Below the pieces are notes generated by a model. The model had not been told where the DNA came from. It did no database searches and saw only the letters and a program-made list of their open reading frames with translations. The translations under genes were made by a program, and so were the position numbers. 64,000 nucleotides of DNA from Candidatus Poribacteria bacterium (GTDB taxonomy: Bacteria; Poribacteria; WGA-4E; WGA-3G): assembly GCA_958295945.1 (NCBI GenBank), contig OY282386.1, forward strand, positions 3,404,204 through 3,468,203, in the 5' to 3' direction. This document shows positions 18,542-27,713 of this stretch, piece by piece (position 1 is the stretch's first letter; the number at the start of each line of letters is the position of its first letter).

Positions 18542-21500
18542 TTAGTTTACAATAGCGTGTGTTTCTGTGTATATGCTATTTCCCTCACCGTAGTACGAGT
18601 CGTAGATGTGTTGATATATTGCTTCTGATTTCTGACCGAACATTTTTGCGTCATAACATTCGGGAAGTCCTTCATCCAAAGTTGTTTGAACTGTGGATTT
18701 AACCTTAGCGCGTAACTGTTGTTGTTTCCGCCAATCTAAAACCAAGTGCGTTTGTTTGAGAGTCTCAAGTAATTCCCTTACAGCAGTTTTTACTTCTTCG
18801 CGCTGTGGTACAGTCAAGTGTGGTTCAGGCTGAGTTAGAAGATCATATAATGCTAATTCCTCCTCTGATAGTTCTTCGTTATCGGCACGTTGTTCCTCTT
18901 CACTGAGTGACTCAAGAAAAGCAAGGATTTCTTGAAGATGTCCATCATCGGTTATATGACCTTCGTTGTATTCTGCGATCATCTGTTCAAATTTCTCTTG
19001 TAGATCAATTCGGGTTCTGTTAAGTTGAATCATTACCTTGAGTTTTCTATTTATTCCACCCTTTAATTTTTCAGCTTGTGTGCGTTTATGCTCTGTGTTG
19101 AATTGTTCTGCCAGTTGTTCAAAGTCAATTTGGCTTAAGTCAATTAGTTCTGTGTCATAAGTTGTTCTGCCGGCATTGATAATATATCCTTCTGGCGCGA
19201 TTGACTGGTCAAGGAGTTCTTCAATCTCGTCTGTGACATCGGAAATGTCAACTGGTTCACTAAGGCTTCTAATCTTTCTTGCAATGATGTTGATTAATGA
19301 ACAAATTCCGCTGAACTCATTCGCTGCTGTGTCAGGTAAAATTGCTTTGAAGAGTTTATAGACATTACGCGCCTGTTCAAGAAAATTCCGTTTAGTCTCA
19401 TCGTTTACAAGGATGAGGTCTATTGCATTGTCAATCAATTGAATCCGCTGTGAACTATCCGCTGCTTCAATAGCTGTCAAGTCTATTCCAAGGTTGTTAC
19501 AAAACTCTGAGATTGCCATGACCGCTTCTCTGAGTTCTTCAATAAGTTTTGACTTATCCGCAATAGGACTGCTGCCATCTCCGTTGGATCCTGTGGCATA
19601 TATAGCGAGTGCTTTTTCAAGGCTCCGAAAAACACCGATATAATCAACAATCAAACCACTTACTTTGTCTTTATACACACGATTGGCTCTTGCAATCGTT
19701 TGCATCAATGTATGGTTACGTTGCGGTTTGTCGAGATAGATTGTTGAACATGAAGGGACATCAAAACCTGTGGTCCACATTGCACAGAGGAAAACGATAC
19801 GGAATGGGTCTTCTGGGTTTTTGAATTTGGAGTCCAAATCCTCCCTGACCATGCGTTGTCGGTGAGGTATGATGTCAACCCCTTTCCCTCTCAGATCGTC
19901 AATTTCGTTTTGTGTTTGTGACACCACCACTGCCATATCGGTTTCTTCCATATACTGAATTAAAGCCTCAAGTTGTTTCTCTTTGTCTCTTGCAACGCCA
20001 CTGTCGAATTCTGATCTCAGAGATTGAAGTTCCTGTTTCCAGTACGTCTGTACTTTGTCGTACATTTTAACTGCAGTAGGTTTATCAATTGAGATAACCA
20101 TCGCCTTACCACGATAACCTCTGCCGATAAAGTGTGAAACGATGTCTTCTGCAACTTTTTCTAACCGTTCATCCCGCGTGATGAGGTGATACTCACGCGC
20201 AAACTCGCGTTCCAGTCTTGCTTCTTGTGCTTCATCCAATGCCGCTTCCTCAAGAATCCGTTCAAGATCGGTATTTAAGTCGTTATTTGTCAATTGCAGT
20301 CTAGGTACGCGGTTCTCATAGTAGAGTGGGACGGTTGCATTATCCTCTATAGATTGCTTAAAATCGTAAACCGACACTTCGTCTCCGAACACTTCACGCG
20401 TCTTTTCTTCACCTGCCATTAGCGGTGTACCTGTAAACGCAATATATGCAGCATTAGGGAGTGCTGTTCGCATGTTCAACGCCAATGTGTCATATTGGCT
20501 GCGGTGTGCTTCATCGGTGATGACGATAATGTCGGATCGATCAGAGAGTACGGGGTGTGGTTCGTTATCTTGTGTCTGAAATTTCTGAATGAGCGTGAAA
20601 ATATATCGGTGATCCTGACTGAGCAGTTGGCGAAGATGTACTATATTTTCTGCATGCCCCTCTTGTTGTGTAAGAACTCCACTTGCACTCGCAAATGTTT
20701 TGTATATCTGATTATCCAATTCTTTTCGGTCTGTCACCACAACGAAGGACCAGTGTCCTTGCATCTTTCTGAGTACTTTCTGTGCAAAGAAGATCATTGA
20801 GACACTTTTACCACTCCCTTGTGTATGCCAAAATACACCGAGTCTCCCATAATCAGATTCGTTTTGTTGAAATGCCTTAATTGCGTTGTTTACACCCAAG
20901 TATTGATGGTTTTTTGAGATTAGTTTAATCGTACCCCCTTGGACCTCCATAAACAACGTAAAATTCTCAATAATATCCAGCAATCTATCCGGTTGGCAAA
21001 CACCACGTAACAGTATTTCCAATGAGGTATTTTGTTGTTCATCTTCACTTTCAATTCGTTTCCATTCGGTGAAGTGTTCCCATTCTGCTGTGAAACTCCC
21101 GACGCGGCTTTTTGAACCGTTAGATACGATAATCAAGGCGTTGGACCAAAAAAGGTGAGGAATTGTGTCTCTGTAGTCCCGGAGGTTGTCATTGTAGGCA
21201 GCATAAAGATTAACGTCGATCCGTTTGAACTCCATTAAGACTAAAGGAATTCCGTTGACGAAACAAATTAGATCGGGAATCCTGTTATGCATCTCGCCTG
21301 TGATTCCAAACTGCGATGCAGCGAAGAAATCATTATTCTCTGGAGTGTCCCAATCAATAACTTTCAAGGTTGAAACGGTTTCTTCTTCAGTGTTGGGTTC
21401 GGTGATTGATACGTTCACACCGTCTTTCAGTAGATTATAGATTTCCCGATTTGCTTCAACAGGATTCATGACAGCGCGAGATTGCGTTAATTCTTCTATG

Positions 21501-21721
21501 GCAGCCTCAATAGCATCTATTGAGGCATCAGGATTGAGACGTACTAATGCTGCACGGAGTCTTTCTGTGAGGACAACATCAGATTTTGCTTCTCTCCCTA
21601 TCGGACTTACGTTACCGTATTGAAATTCATGGGTGCAGTTGTGGTGTTGCCATCCCATATCTTCAAGAATTGAGATTGCTGTCTGTTCAATGAGTCGGTT
21701 TTCACTGTAGGGGTTTTGCAT
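18542..21721 (-). CDS. hsdR: Type I restriction endonuclease subunit R
   Basis: The 1059-residue motor/nuclease subunit of a type I restriction enzyme. The PD-(D/E)xK nuclease residues are D150 in RIPDLICF and E164/K166 in LMEFKR. The SF2 translocase has Walker A HTQGSGKS at about 299-306, the DEAH box in VITDEAHRSQYD, and FTGTPLM. A C-terminal helical region should contact HsdM. The gene looks intact and lies about 3 kb downstream of hsdS; a TA/TnpB cluster separates them, so it probably needs its own promoter. Confidence 0.93.
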   Translation of the reverse strand: MQNPYSENRLIEQTAISILEDMGWQHHNCTHEFQYGNVSPIGREAKSDVVLTERLRAALVRLNPDASIDAIEAAIEELTQSRAVMNPVEANREIYNLLKDGVNVSITEPNTEEETVSTLKVIDWDTPENNDFFAASQFGITGEMHNRIPDLICFVNGIPLVLMEFKRIDVNLYAAYNDNLRDYRDTIPHLFWSNALIIVSNGSKSRVGSFTAEWEHFTEWKRIESEDEQQNTSLEILLRGVCQPDRLLDIIENFTLFMEVQGGTIKLISKNHQYLGVNNAIKAFQQNESDYGRLGVFWHTQGSGKSVSMIFFAQKVLRKMQGHWSFVVVTDRKELDNQIYKTFASASGVLTQQEGHAENIVHLRQLLSQDHRYIFTLIQKFQTQDNEPHPVLSDRSDIIVITDEAHRSQYDTLALNMRTALPNAAYIAFTGTPLMAGEEKTREVFGDEVSVYDFKQSIEDNATVPLYYENRVPRLQLTNNDLNTDLERILEEAALDEAQEARLEREFAREYHLITRDERLEKVAEDIVSHFIGRGYRGKAMVISIDKPTAVKMYDKVQTYWKQELQSLRSEFDSGVARDKEKQLEALIQYMEETDMAVVVSQTQNEIDDLRGKGVDIIPHRQRMVREDLDSKFKNPEDPFRIVFLCAMWTTGFDVPSCSTIYLDKPQRNHTLMQTIARANRVYKDKVSGLIVDYIGVFRSLEKALAIYATGSNGDGSSPIADKSKLIEELREAVMAISEFCNNLGIDLTAIEAADSSQRIQLIDNAIDLILVNDETKRNFLEQARNVYKLFKAILPDTAANEFSGICSLINIIARKIRSLSEPVDISDVTDEIEELLDQSIAPEGYIINAGRTTYDTELIDLSQIDFEQLAEQFNTEHKRTQAEKLKGGINRKLKVMIQLNRTRIDLQEKFEQMIAEYNEGHITDDGHLQEILAFLESLSEEEQRADNEELSEEELALYDLLTQPEPHLTVPQREEVKTAVRELLETLKQTHLVLDWRKQQQLRAKVKSTVQTTLDEGLPECYDAKMFGQKSEAIYQHIYDSYYGEGNSIYTETHAIVN

Positions 21722-21743
21722 GATTCATGTAATAGTCTTGTAT

Positions 21744-22000
21744 CTAACGATAGGCGTTTCGACGATGTTTGATTCGATAAATGTCAACACGCCGATGTTG
21801 ATCGTCTATTTGATATAGAATTCGGTATATCCCAACGCGTATTCGCCAATGGGAACCGCTTTGTCCCGTGAGTTTTACAACTCCACGTGGCCGTGGATTA
21901 TATCTCAATTGCTCGAACACAGCATCAATACGTCTGATAACGTCTTGTGGCAAACGCCGTAATTCTCGTTCCACACGCGGCGTTGCATGGACAGTTTGAC
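21744..22000 (-). pseudogene. RelE/ParE-like toxin, C-terminal part, cut by the TnpB element
   Basis: The reading VHATPRVERELRRLPQDVIRRI, then WRIRVGIYRILYQID and VDIYRIKHRRNAYR, is a RelE/ParE-family mRNA interferase from its first helix to its C-terminus, with the conserved R-x-G-x-Y-R-I-L-Y core. The upstream codons belong to the right end of the TnpB element, so its own start has been removed. The missing beginning (MSTPAIYPFHSV, from a TTG overlapping the antitoxin stop) is found on the far side of the element at 23403-23438. Confidence 0.75.
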
Positions 22001-23400
22001 ATACTCCCCAAGCTAAAGCATGGGGATTCTTTACCCGCTTATAGCGAACTTCCTTGGGTTTAAGCCAAGGCAACTGAGGTGCCAGTTGAATTTGACACCG
22101 AGGGGACTGCCAGGGTCCCGACTAACAGGGGTATTTGTCACCCCAGATACTTTTTTGTGAATGTTTATTGCGCCGACACCATCACGGTGATATTTGAAAT
22201 CACATTTGTTGCAGTGATAGTTTCGGTTGTTTGGTTTCTTTCTATGTCCGCACTTTGGACAAGTTTGTGAGGTATAGGCTTCTGATACAGAAACAACTTT
22301 TATACCAACAAGTTCGGCTTTATATTTGATTTTATCTGCTATTCGTGCGAAAGCCCATTGATGCAGTTTCTGATTAGACTTTTTAGAATACTTGATATTA
22401 TCTCTCATATGCATGAGGTCGCCAATCACAATCGTATCCGCCTTCGCTCTTTGGCAGTCGGATATAAAGCGTGAAGTGATTTTGTGTTCAGCATCTTTGA
22501 TTTGTGCATCAAGTTTATCTAAAGTTCTTTGTTTTGCTTTACGAAGTTTATACCATTTTCGTGATCGTTTCGGACAGGTGTCCATAGCATTCTGTATTTG
22601 TGCTTTGAGTTTGTTTCTGTATCGGACGATAGACCGCAAAAAATGACCATTGTAGATAGTAGTGCGCCTACCATCAAAACTAACAATCGGGTGAATTTCA
22701 CCCATATCAACAGAGACAGTTATACCTGTCTCTTGTTTCGGAGGAACATCAACTTTATAGACAAGTCCGAAGTGGTAGTGTCCACGATGGAAGGACATTT
22801 CAACATACTTCGGTTTTTCTTGCATATTCTCAAGGATTACAGGTGCTCTACCTTTACCGTTAGAAAGCATCAGTTGTCCATCTTTTAGGCGGATCGCACT
22901 TGACTTCCAACGCACTTTGAAATATCTTGGTGTCCGTTTAGGTGGTTTCGCATCAGGATTAGACTTTCTCACTTGAAAGAAACTTTTAAGACTTTCAAAA
23001 TAGGATTCAGCACAAGCCTGTATAGTTTGAGAATGCAATAGATACCCTTTGTTTTTGATGTATTTCTTAACGCCACTTTCAGAAAGCCAAAAACCTTTCT
23101 GTTTGAAAGTCTTTCTAACAAGTGATACTACTTTTGAATAGCAACGACCCGATGCACGAGCAAGATTGTCTAATTGTTGAGTTTTCTTATGTTTCATAGT
23201 TTTTGTGATATACATTGCTTTACCTTTACCTTTACATTGCTTTGCCACTTTCAAGGGGTGTGGTGGCACTCTCAAGCGAGAGGTGAAATCCACCACAGCA
23301 ATGTCTGAAGAATATACCACATTGGACACACAATGTCAAGTGTTTTTCTTGACACAACAAAGGCGGTGTGGACATCCCCGAGCTAAAGCAACGGGGTTTT
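22001..23400 (-). mobile_element. IS200/IS605-type TnpB-only element (IS1341 group)
   Basis: The unit contains tnpB without tnpA. Each end carries a hairpin in the same orientation: CCCCAAGCTAAAGCATGGGG at 22006-22025 and CCCCGAGCTAAAGCAACGGGG at 23376-23396. Such subterminal palindromes are typical of IS200/IS605 ends, which insert without target duplication. The exact borders are uncertain by several bases because TGTCAAA occurs at both junctions. The 3' end of tnpB and the hairpin beside it are where a guide (omega) RNA would be encoded. Without tnpA it needs a transposase supplied in trans. Confidence 0.8.
22031..23215 (-). CDS. tnpB: RNA-guided endonuclease TnpB with non-canonical RuvC-II
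   Basis: Starting at the ATG at 23215 (MYITKTMKHK) gives 394 residues, the usual TnpB size. RuvC-I Asp is D170 in VSVDMGEIHP. The RuvC-II block reads IVIGDLM, with Gly265 where the canonical Glu is expected, and a Glu (E312) precedes the zinc finger in VSEAYTSQTCPKCG. The zinc ligands are C319, C322, C335 and C338. RuvC-III Asp is D345 in YHRDGVGAINI. This pattern fits the TnpB groups described as having a relocated catalytic Glu. The predicted action is omega-RNA-guided DNA cleavage that keeps the element in place. Confidence 0.88.
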   Translation of the reverse strand: MYITKTMKHKKTQQLDNLARASGRCYSKVVSLVRKTFKQKGFWLSESGVKKYIKNKGYLLHSQTIQACAESYFESLKSFFQVRKSNPDAKPPKRTPRYFKVRWKSSAIRLKDGQLMLSNGKGRAPVILENMQEKPKYVEMSFHRGHYHFGLVYKVDVPPKQETGITVSVDMGEIHPIVSFDGRRTTIYNGHFLRSIVRYRNKLKAQIQNAMDTCPKRSRKWYKLRKAKQRTLDKLDAQIKDAEHKITSRFISDCQRAKADTIVIGDLMHMRDNIKYSKKSNQKLHQWAFARIADKIKYKAELVGIKVVSVSEAYTSQTCPKCGHRKKPNNRNYHCNKCDFKYHRDGVGAINIHKKVSGVTNTPVSRDPGSPLGVKFNWHLSCLGLNPRKFAISG

Positions 23401-23402
23401 GA

Positions 23403-23438
23403 CACCGAATGAAATGGATAAATCGCTGGTGTACTCAA
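23403..23438 (-). pseudogene. RelE/ParE-like toxin, N-terminal fragment
   Basis: A TTG at 23438 overlaps the antitoxin stop (TTGA) and opens MSTPAIYPFHSV, after which the frame runs into the left end of the TnpB element. It pairs with the C-terminal toxin fragment at 21744-22000. Confidence 0.6.
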
Positions 23439-23641
23439 AGTTTTCCTTCTTTAATCAAGTCGGCGCGAATATCTTGATAGTCGCGAAACTCTGTTTCGGT
23501 TTCGATCGCAGCGTCCATCTCTAAAGTATCTTCTAAGTCTTCAAGCCGCTGCATGAGCAGTTGGAATTCTTTGATTGTCAGGAGCGCAGCGGTTTTTTCG
23601 CCTTTGTCATCAACAAGATATTGTGGGTTGATTTTGAGCAT
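23435..23641 (-). CDS. Type II antitoxin (Phd/YefM- or RelB-like), orphaned
   Basis: A 68-residue protein beginning MLKINPQYLVDDKGEKTAALLTIKEFQLLMQ, a common opening of Phd/YefM-type and RelB-type antitoxins. The acidic C-terminal half should bind the toxin. AAGGATGG precedes the ATG. Its toxin partner, overlapping by 4 bp, has been split by the TnpB element, so the antitoxin is now without a functional cognate here. It follows the PIN gene on the higher-coordinate side after 30 bp, all on the minus strand. Confidence 0.75.
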   Translation of the reverse strand: MLKINPQYLVDDKGEKTAALLTIKEFQLLMQRLEDLEDTLEMDAAIETETEFRDYQDIRADLIKEGKL

Positions 23642-23671
23642 AAGTATCCATCCTTCAGTTATATTGATATA

Positions 23672-24082
23672 TTATCGTGAAAATTGAGCATAGAAATCCG
23701 CGGCTGTTACAATTTGGATGTTTCGATAGTTTCTCAGTGGTAAAAGGTGCCGACGATCTCCAGTCACAATGTGGGTAGCTGAACCGACAACGGCACATTC
23801 AATTATCTTGTTATCGTCTGGATCTGCATCAACAACCTTGAGTGTATTGTTAATCTGGATTATCCTCAGGAAACCACGGAAATCTTCAAACGTATTTGCC
23901 GTTTCGGTAGACGTAAAATTAAGTTTTGTTGTAAGTTTATCTTCCAATTCGCTCAATATTTCCATGCATGTTAATCCATCAACTTTTCCGTGGCGTGCTA
24001 AATCGAGGCAGTGCCCTGGGATACCTCCCCAACCGATGCTGGATAATAAAATATTTGTATCATAAACAACTATCGGGAACAT
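23672..24082 (-). CDS. PIN-domain toxin (putative ribonuclease)
   Basis: A 136-residue PIN-family protein: the first acidic residue lies in VVYDTNILLSSI, later acidic positions are in VDADPDDNKIIECAV, and ATHIVTGDRRHLLPL carries the last Asp. This pattern matches the PIN-type putative toxin components grouped as COG1569. It should be a metal-dependent ribonuclease. Its ATG lies inside the 3' end of the upstream 183-residue gene (13-bp overlap), with GAGG upstream, so the two are coupled. Confidence 0.82.
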   Translation of the reverse strand: MFPIVVYDTNILLSSIGWGGIPGHCLDLARHGKVDGLTCMEILSELEDKLTTKLNFTSTETANTFEDFRGFLRIIQINNTLKVVDADPDDNKIIECAVVGSATHIVTGDRRHLLPLRNYRNIQIVTAADFYAQFSR

Positions 24083-24621
24083 TCACGATCCTCATGAATG
24101 AGGTCATTAACAAACCTTTCACGATCAGTTTCAGTCATTTCCTCCCAATCTAAACCGCGCGAAGTGCATAACTTCCGAAATTGCGCTTCAGCATAATCCA
24201 TACGTGCTGCCCGGCCGGGGTCTTCAATTCCGAGATGTGCTCTCCGCAGTCGCGACTCAAGCTCCTGAACCCCTGGTGCGAAAAATACTTTGCCAGCGAA
24301 CCCTGGGTCCGTAACTATCTGTTTGATCTGGTTGACGAGTACCTCTAATTCTTGGGGTTGCTGGCACGTTAATATTTGACTATCGCTATCAAGAAAGAAG
24401 ATAACGTAGTCATCCTGCCTAAGGTAATTCCGAATAGTCTTTTTAAGTTGGCCATTCAATGATGTTTTATCTTTCCTATTGGACATCAAAAACCCTTTGC
24501 TATCAACTGCCTGGACAGACAGATCATTCAATTTCAAGTTTGTCGCTATATTATTTACCAAAGTTTTAAGTGCTTCAACATCATAATCGGATTCCACAGT
24601 CCATATTCTCACGTTTACCAT
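24070..24621 (-). CDS. Protein of unknown function coupled to PIN toxin
   Basis: I do not recognise the family with certainty. The 183-residue protein opens with a beta strand (VRIWTVESDYD), has an acidic strand end YVIFFLDSDSQI near residue 76, and finishes with a charged helical region. The strand-acid-loop layout recalls small TOPRIM- or DUF4276-type proteins of defence islands, which is a weak resemblance. GGAGGAATCGAC gives a strong RBS. The 13-bp overlap with the PIN gene puts it in the antitoxin position, but it has no obvious DNA-binding domain. Confidence 0.6.
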   Translation of the reverse strand: MVNVRIWTVESDYDVEALKTLVNNIATNLKLNDLSVQAVDSKGFLMSNRKDKTSLNGQLKKTIRNYLRQDDYVIFFLDSDSQILTCQQPQELEVLVNQIKQIVTDPGFAGKVFFAPGVQELESRLRRAHLGIEDPGRAARMDYAEAQFRKLCTSRGLDWEEMTETDRERFVNDLIHEDRECSR

Positions 24622-24754
24622 GTCGATTCCTCCAATAAGTCTTGTGGTGTGAAAATAGCAATATCAATACTGAAATCTATAATTGAACCGTACGTTCTTG
24701 TTGATATTATACATCTTCACGGTTGTGCTTGTCAATTGCTTTCAGAGTGGCGAA

Positions 24755-25933
24755 CTAAATTGGGTTGTCTCTGTCAATATCAAGGTCGGATACGTCTATT
24801 TCGCCAGAGATGAGCTTGGGGAGGAGTAGGTCGCGGGTTTGGCGGAGGTTGGCGTTTTTCAGTTTTAACGCTGTAATGTTTTCAAAATTGGGTTCAATCA
24901 TTTGGTCAAATTTTTTTAACAATTTTTGTGGAGGCAAAATGACTGGAATTCTATTCAAATTTTGTTGGTTAATCTTTGGCTGTGCGGCACCGGTAACATA
25001 ACCTAAAATGGCTACATTGGACATAAACAAATAAAGGAAATTTGTCGAAATTGGTGCCTCTCCTTGGACAACATGTGTATGATTATTTACCCAGAACTTT
25101 CCAGTTACTAACTGCAGCACAGGTTTTCCATCCTCAGTAACAACGCTACCATCTTCACCAATTAATAAATACCTTCCATCAAATAAATAATCGTTGATAT
25201 GATCCAATACTTTAGCAGCACCATAATATGGATATTCGCCCTGCATAGTTGATCTGACCTGTCCTGATAGTGGTTTACGCATACGATCAAAGTTTAGAGA
25301 GACCTCGCCAAATTTCTTAACCTCCCATCCCTGCGGTATCGGTCCCAACTCTGATTCTACCATCGGCACGTTTTCATGTCCGGGAAATCGGTAGTGAACA
25401 AACCATTCTCGGTAGAGAGTTTGTGCCATGTCTTCAAGGATTTTGATGCGGCGGGTGTTGTTTTCTATGAGGTCGTCGTAGGTGCTGAGGATGGCGGCGA
25501 TTTTATTTCTGGATTCTGGGTATGGAATTGGAAAATTCTTAATTGTGTCAGTTGTTAAATTCGAGAATGTTGATCCACCCGCTAAGTTAAGGAGCCCTTC
25601 AAGTTTCCATTCAAGACAGTAACGTATAAATTTGGTTTCTAGTAAAGTCTTACCGCGAATTGAACAAACTCCACGCCCTAATGAATAGATTTGATCCGCC
25701 CAATTCATTCTCCCTGTCGAACCACGAACACAAAAAATTAAGTCACCAATTTTGCACTCTCTCTTTGAGTCAGTTGTGTAAAGTGTGCAGTGTGGATGAG
25801 TTTCTCCAAATTCGGTTGGACCGTTTAGTAGCGATAAACCGATTCCATCATGATTGTAGGTTGTTCCTTTCGGAGAGAGTCCCATGGTAACATTAGCGAT
25901 CTTACACAAGGCAACTTCAAAATTATCAAACAT
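24755..25933 (-). CDS. hsdS: Type I restriction-modification specificity subunit S
   Basis: A 392-residue HsdS with two target-recognition domains separated and ended by the usual coiled helices. The central helix is KIAAILSTYDDLIENNTRRIKILEDMAQ, followed by LYREWFVHYRFPG. The C-terminal helix is LRQTRDLLLPKLISGEIDVSDL. It selects the bipartite DNA site for both methylation and restriction. The first recognition domain is short, about 130 residues before the central helix. The gene is intact. It lies 25 bp downstream of the DUF2806 gene. Confidence 0.9.
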   Translation of the reverse strand: MFDNFEVALCKIANVTMGLSPKGTTYNHDGIGLSLLNGPTEFGETHPHCTLYTTDSKRECKIGDLIFCVRGSTGRMNWADQIYSLGRGVCSIRGKTLLETKFIRYCLEWKLEGLLNLAGGSTFSNLTTDTIKNFPIPYPESRNKIAAILSTYDDLIENNTRRIKILEDMAQTLYREWFVHYRFPGHENVPMVESELGPIPQGWEVKKFGEVSLNFDRMRKPLSGQVRSTMQGEYPYYGAAKVLDHINDYLFDGRYLLIGEDGSVVTEDGKPVLQLVTGKFWVNNHTHVVQGEAPISTNFLYLFMSNVAILGYVTGAAQPKINQQNLNRIPVILPPQKLLKKFDQMIEPNFENITALKLKNANLRQTRDLLLPKLISGEIDVSDLDIDRDNPI

Positions 25934-25958
25934 ATTGAACTCTTTAAAATCACTTAGT

Positions 25959-27323
25959 CTAAGCTTCGGTCATTGTTAAATTTTGTCCTGTCAAGAACGT
26001 CTTAAGAGCGTTTGTGTATTCTGGCATAGGATTTTGATCAACTATGTGGAATAATTCACGACCTACCTGAGAAAGCTCTATCCCTCTCCATTTAAGCCCT
26101 TGAATTTTATCTCGTTCTCCCGAAGGTAATAATATCCATCTCTGTTCCTGATGCAACAATTCTAAAATAGGGAACCAACTCTTATTATCTACCAACAAAT
26201 TATACTCAAAGGAAGAGTTATAAGCTGAAATAATCAAACCATACTCGTTTAGGATATTAAGTGCTTGGAAACCTAAGCCATACTCACTGAGCTCGTCTAG
26301 CTCCGGATTGCCTCCTAAAGAAGGAACTCTAATGTCAACAATATTTTGTCCATATCCATCCTTGCGGGAGGAAACTCTCATATCAGGGACCTTTTTGGTG
26401 GCTGGAAATTCCATGACAACACATGCTGAACATAGTCTTTTGAACAATATTGCAGCATTTTCACTTAACTCACCAAGTGTTTTTACAGCTTTTATTGAAT
26501 ACGAACCCGGTTTCTCAATTTCACCTGCTAATACACGACCAAAACGCCGTTGCATCTCTTCAGTACTTACCTGCCGAGCTTCGTTTTCAAAGTTGTTAAG
26601 CCAATCATCGTTGATTGCCGTTTCCTTGTTATTATCTGTTTCTTGATTTGTTGCCTCTGCAGATACTTCTTTATTAGGTTCACCAGTGTTTTGATTTGTT
26701 GTCTCTGCAGCTATCGATTTCTTAAGTTCATCTGCAGCAATAGCGGAGATTTTATCAAGATTGATTTGCTCTCTAATTATTTTTCCCGCGAATTTGTGCC
26801 CTGCCCTCCGGGCATACTCAGGATCAACCTTTATGTCTTGAATAATCTGAGAAGTAATCTCCTCTCCAATTTTAATGCGTGCTTTTGATTCTGCCCGAGC
26901 TTCATCAGCTTTTCCTTCAAAATACGCATTATACCACTTACTCGGAGCAGAACATAATTTGCCAAAAGCCTTAGACGCGTTCCGCCCTAACCAAGTAGAA
27001 ATATCCAATCCGGATATAAAATTGGTGACAACCTCAAGCGCGTTTCCCACTGTATCTTCGGGAACAACATCACGAGCCATGCTTGTTTCATCTTCGGTTG
27101 TTTCGGGTAAATCAGGTTTCGTTTCATCAGACATACTTATATCTTTCTTTTGATCTGGTGCACTTGGAGTCGGATTCTGCGTCGATTTGAGATTAACCTC
27201 AAATTCTACTTCGTGGGTTTCGTCCCAATAGTCGGCAAGACTATGTGTATCCCAAAATTCGCCAATTTCCTCTGGGGTTGCATCGGGAGGTGGCATCGGA
27301 TCTCGCTTTTCATCTTCGTGCAT
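25959..27323 (-). CDS. DUF2806-domain protein
   Basis: The core PEYARRAGHKFAGKIIREQINLDKI identifies the DUF2806 family of unknown function, repeatedly seen near mobile and restriction loci. N-terminal to it is an acidic, low-complexity region with VVTNFISGLDIS. C-terminal is an alpha-rich region including EMQRRFGRVLAGEIEKPGSYS. I prefer the ATG at 27323 (MHEDEKRDP), after GAAAGG. A TTG six codons earlier is also open. It lies between an XRE regulator and hsdS on the same strand, probably in the same operon. Function not known. Confidence 0.72.
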   Translation of the reverse strand: MHEDEKRDPMPPPDATPEEIGEFWDTHSLADYWDETHEVEFEVNLKSTQNPTPSAPDQKKDISMSDETKPDLPETTEDETSMARDVVPEDTVGNALEVVTNFISGLDISTWLGRNASKAFGKLCSAPSKWYNAYFEGKADEARAESKARIKIGEEITSQIIQDIKVDPEYARRAGHKFAGKIIREQINLDKISAIAADELKKSIAAETTNQNTGEPNKEVSAEATNQETDNNKETAINDDWLNNFENEARQVSTEEMQRRFGRVLAGEIEKPGSYSIKAVKTLGELSENAAILFKRLCSACVVMEFPATKKVPDMRVSSRKDGYGQNIVDIRVPSLGGNPELDELSEYGLGFQALNILNEYGLIISAYNSSFEYNLLVDNKSWFPILELLHQEQRWILLPSGERDKIQGLKWRGIELSQVGRELFHIVDQNPMPEYTNALKTFLTGQNLTMTEA

Positions 27324-27352
27324 ATATCCTTTCTCAAGCAAATCGGGAATCG

Positions 27353-27679
27353 CTAAGTCGTAACGACTCGCAGGTGTCCGCCTTTTTCGTTTGGAGGGGT
27401 GATACGAATTTCTACGTTGCAGTTCAACTGATTTAGGATTGTAAACAGTTTATCAATTTTAAAATCGAAATCACCGTTCTGTATACGTTCCACATCCGAT
27501 GGATTGAGTCCAAAACGATCCTCTGCTTTTGCTGGCGTGAGTTTTAGTTCCTCAAGTAGGCGATAGATTTTAATTACGAGATTCACCCTTAACTGTTCAC
27601 GCTCAGCTTCTTCTTTAGAAAAACCGATGTCTAAAAACACATTGCCTGAACTTTCTTCAATTTTTATTTCTTCACTCAT
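27353..27679 (-). CDS. XRE-family HTH protein, paralogue of the HigA-like antitoxin
   Basis: A 108-residue protein aligned end to end with the antitoxin at 8549-8878: MSEEIKIEESSGNVFLDIGFS, a helix-turn-helix near residues 40-75, and FTILNQLNCNVEIRITPPNE. No toxin gene accompanies it. A broken copy of its last codons lies at 28452-28525. It may regulate the restriction genes, a common role for XRE proteins in such loci, but that is an inference. Confidence 0.78.
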   Translation of the reverse strand: MSEEIKIEESSGNVFLDIGFSKEEAEREQLRVNLVIKIYRLLEELKLTPAKAEDRFGLNPSDVERIQNGDFDFKIDKLFTILNQLNCNVEIRITPPNEKGGHLRVVTT

Positions 27680-27713
27680 TTTTTTGCCCCATTTCTCAAA
27701 CCCTACCTCAACA

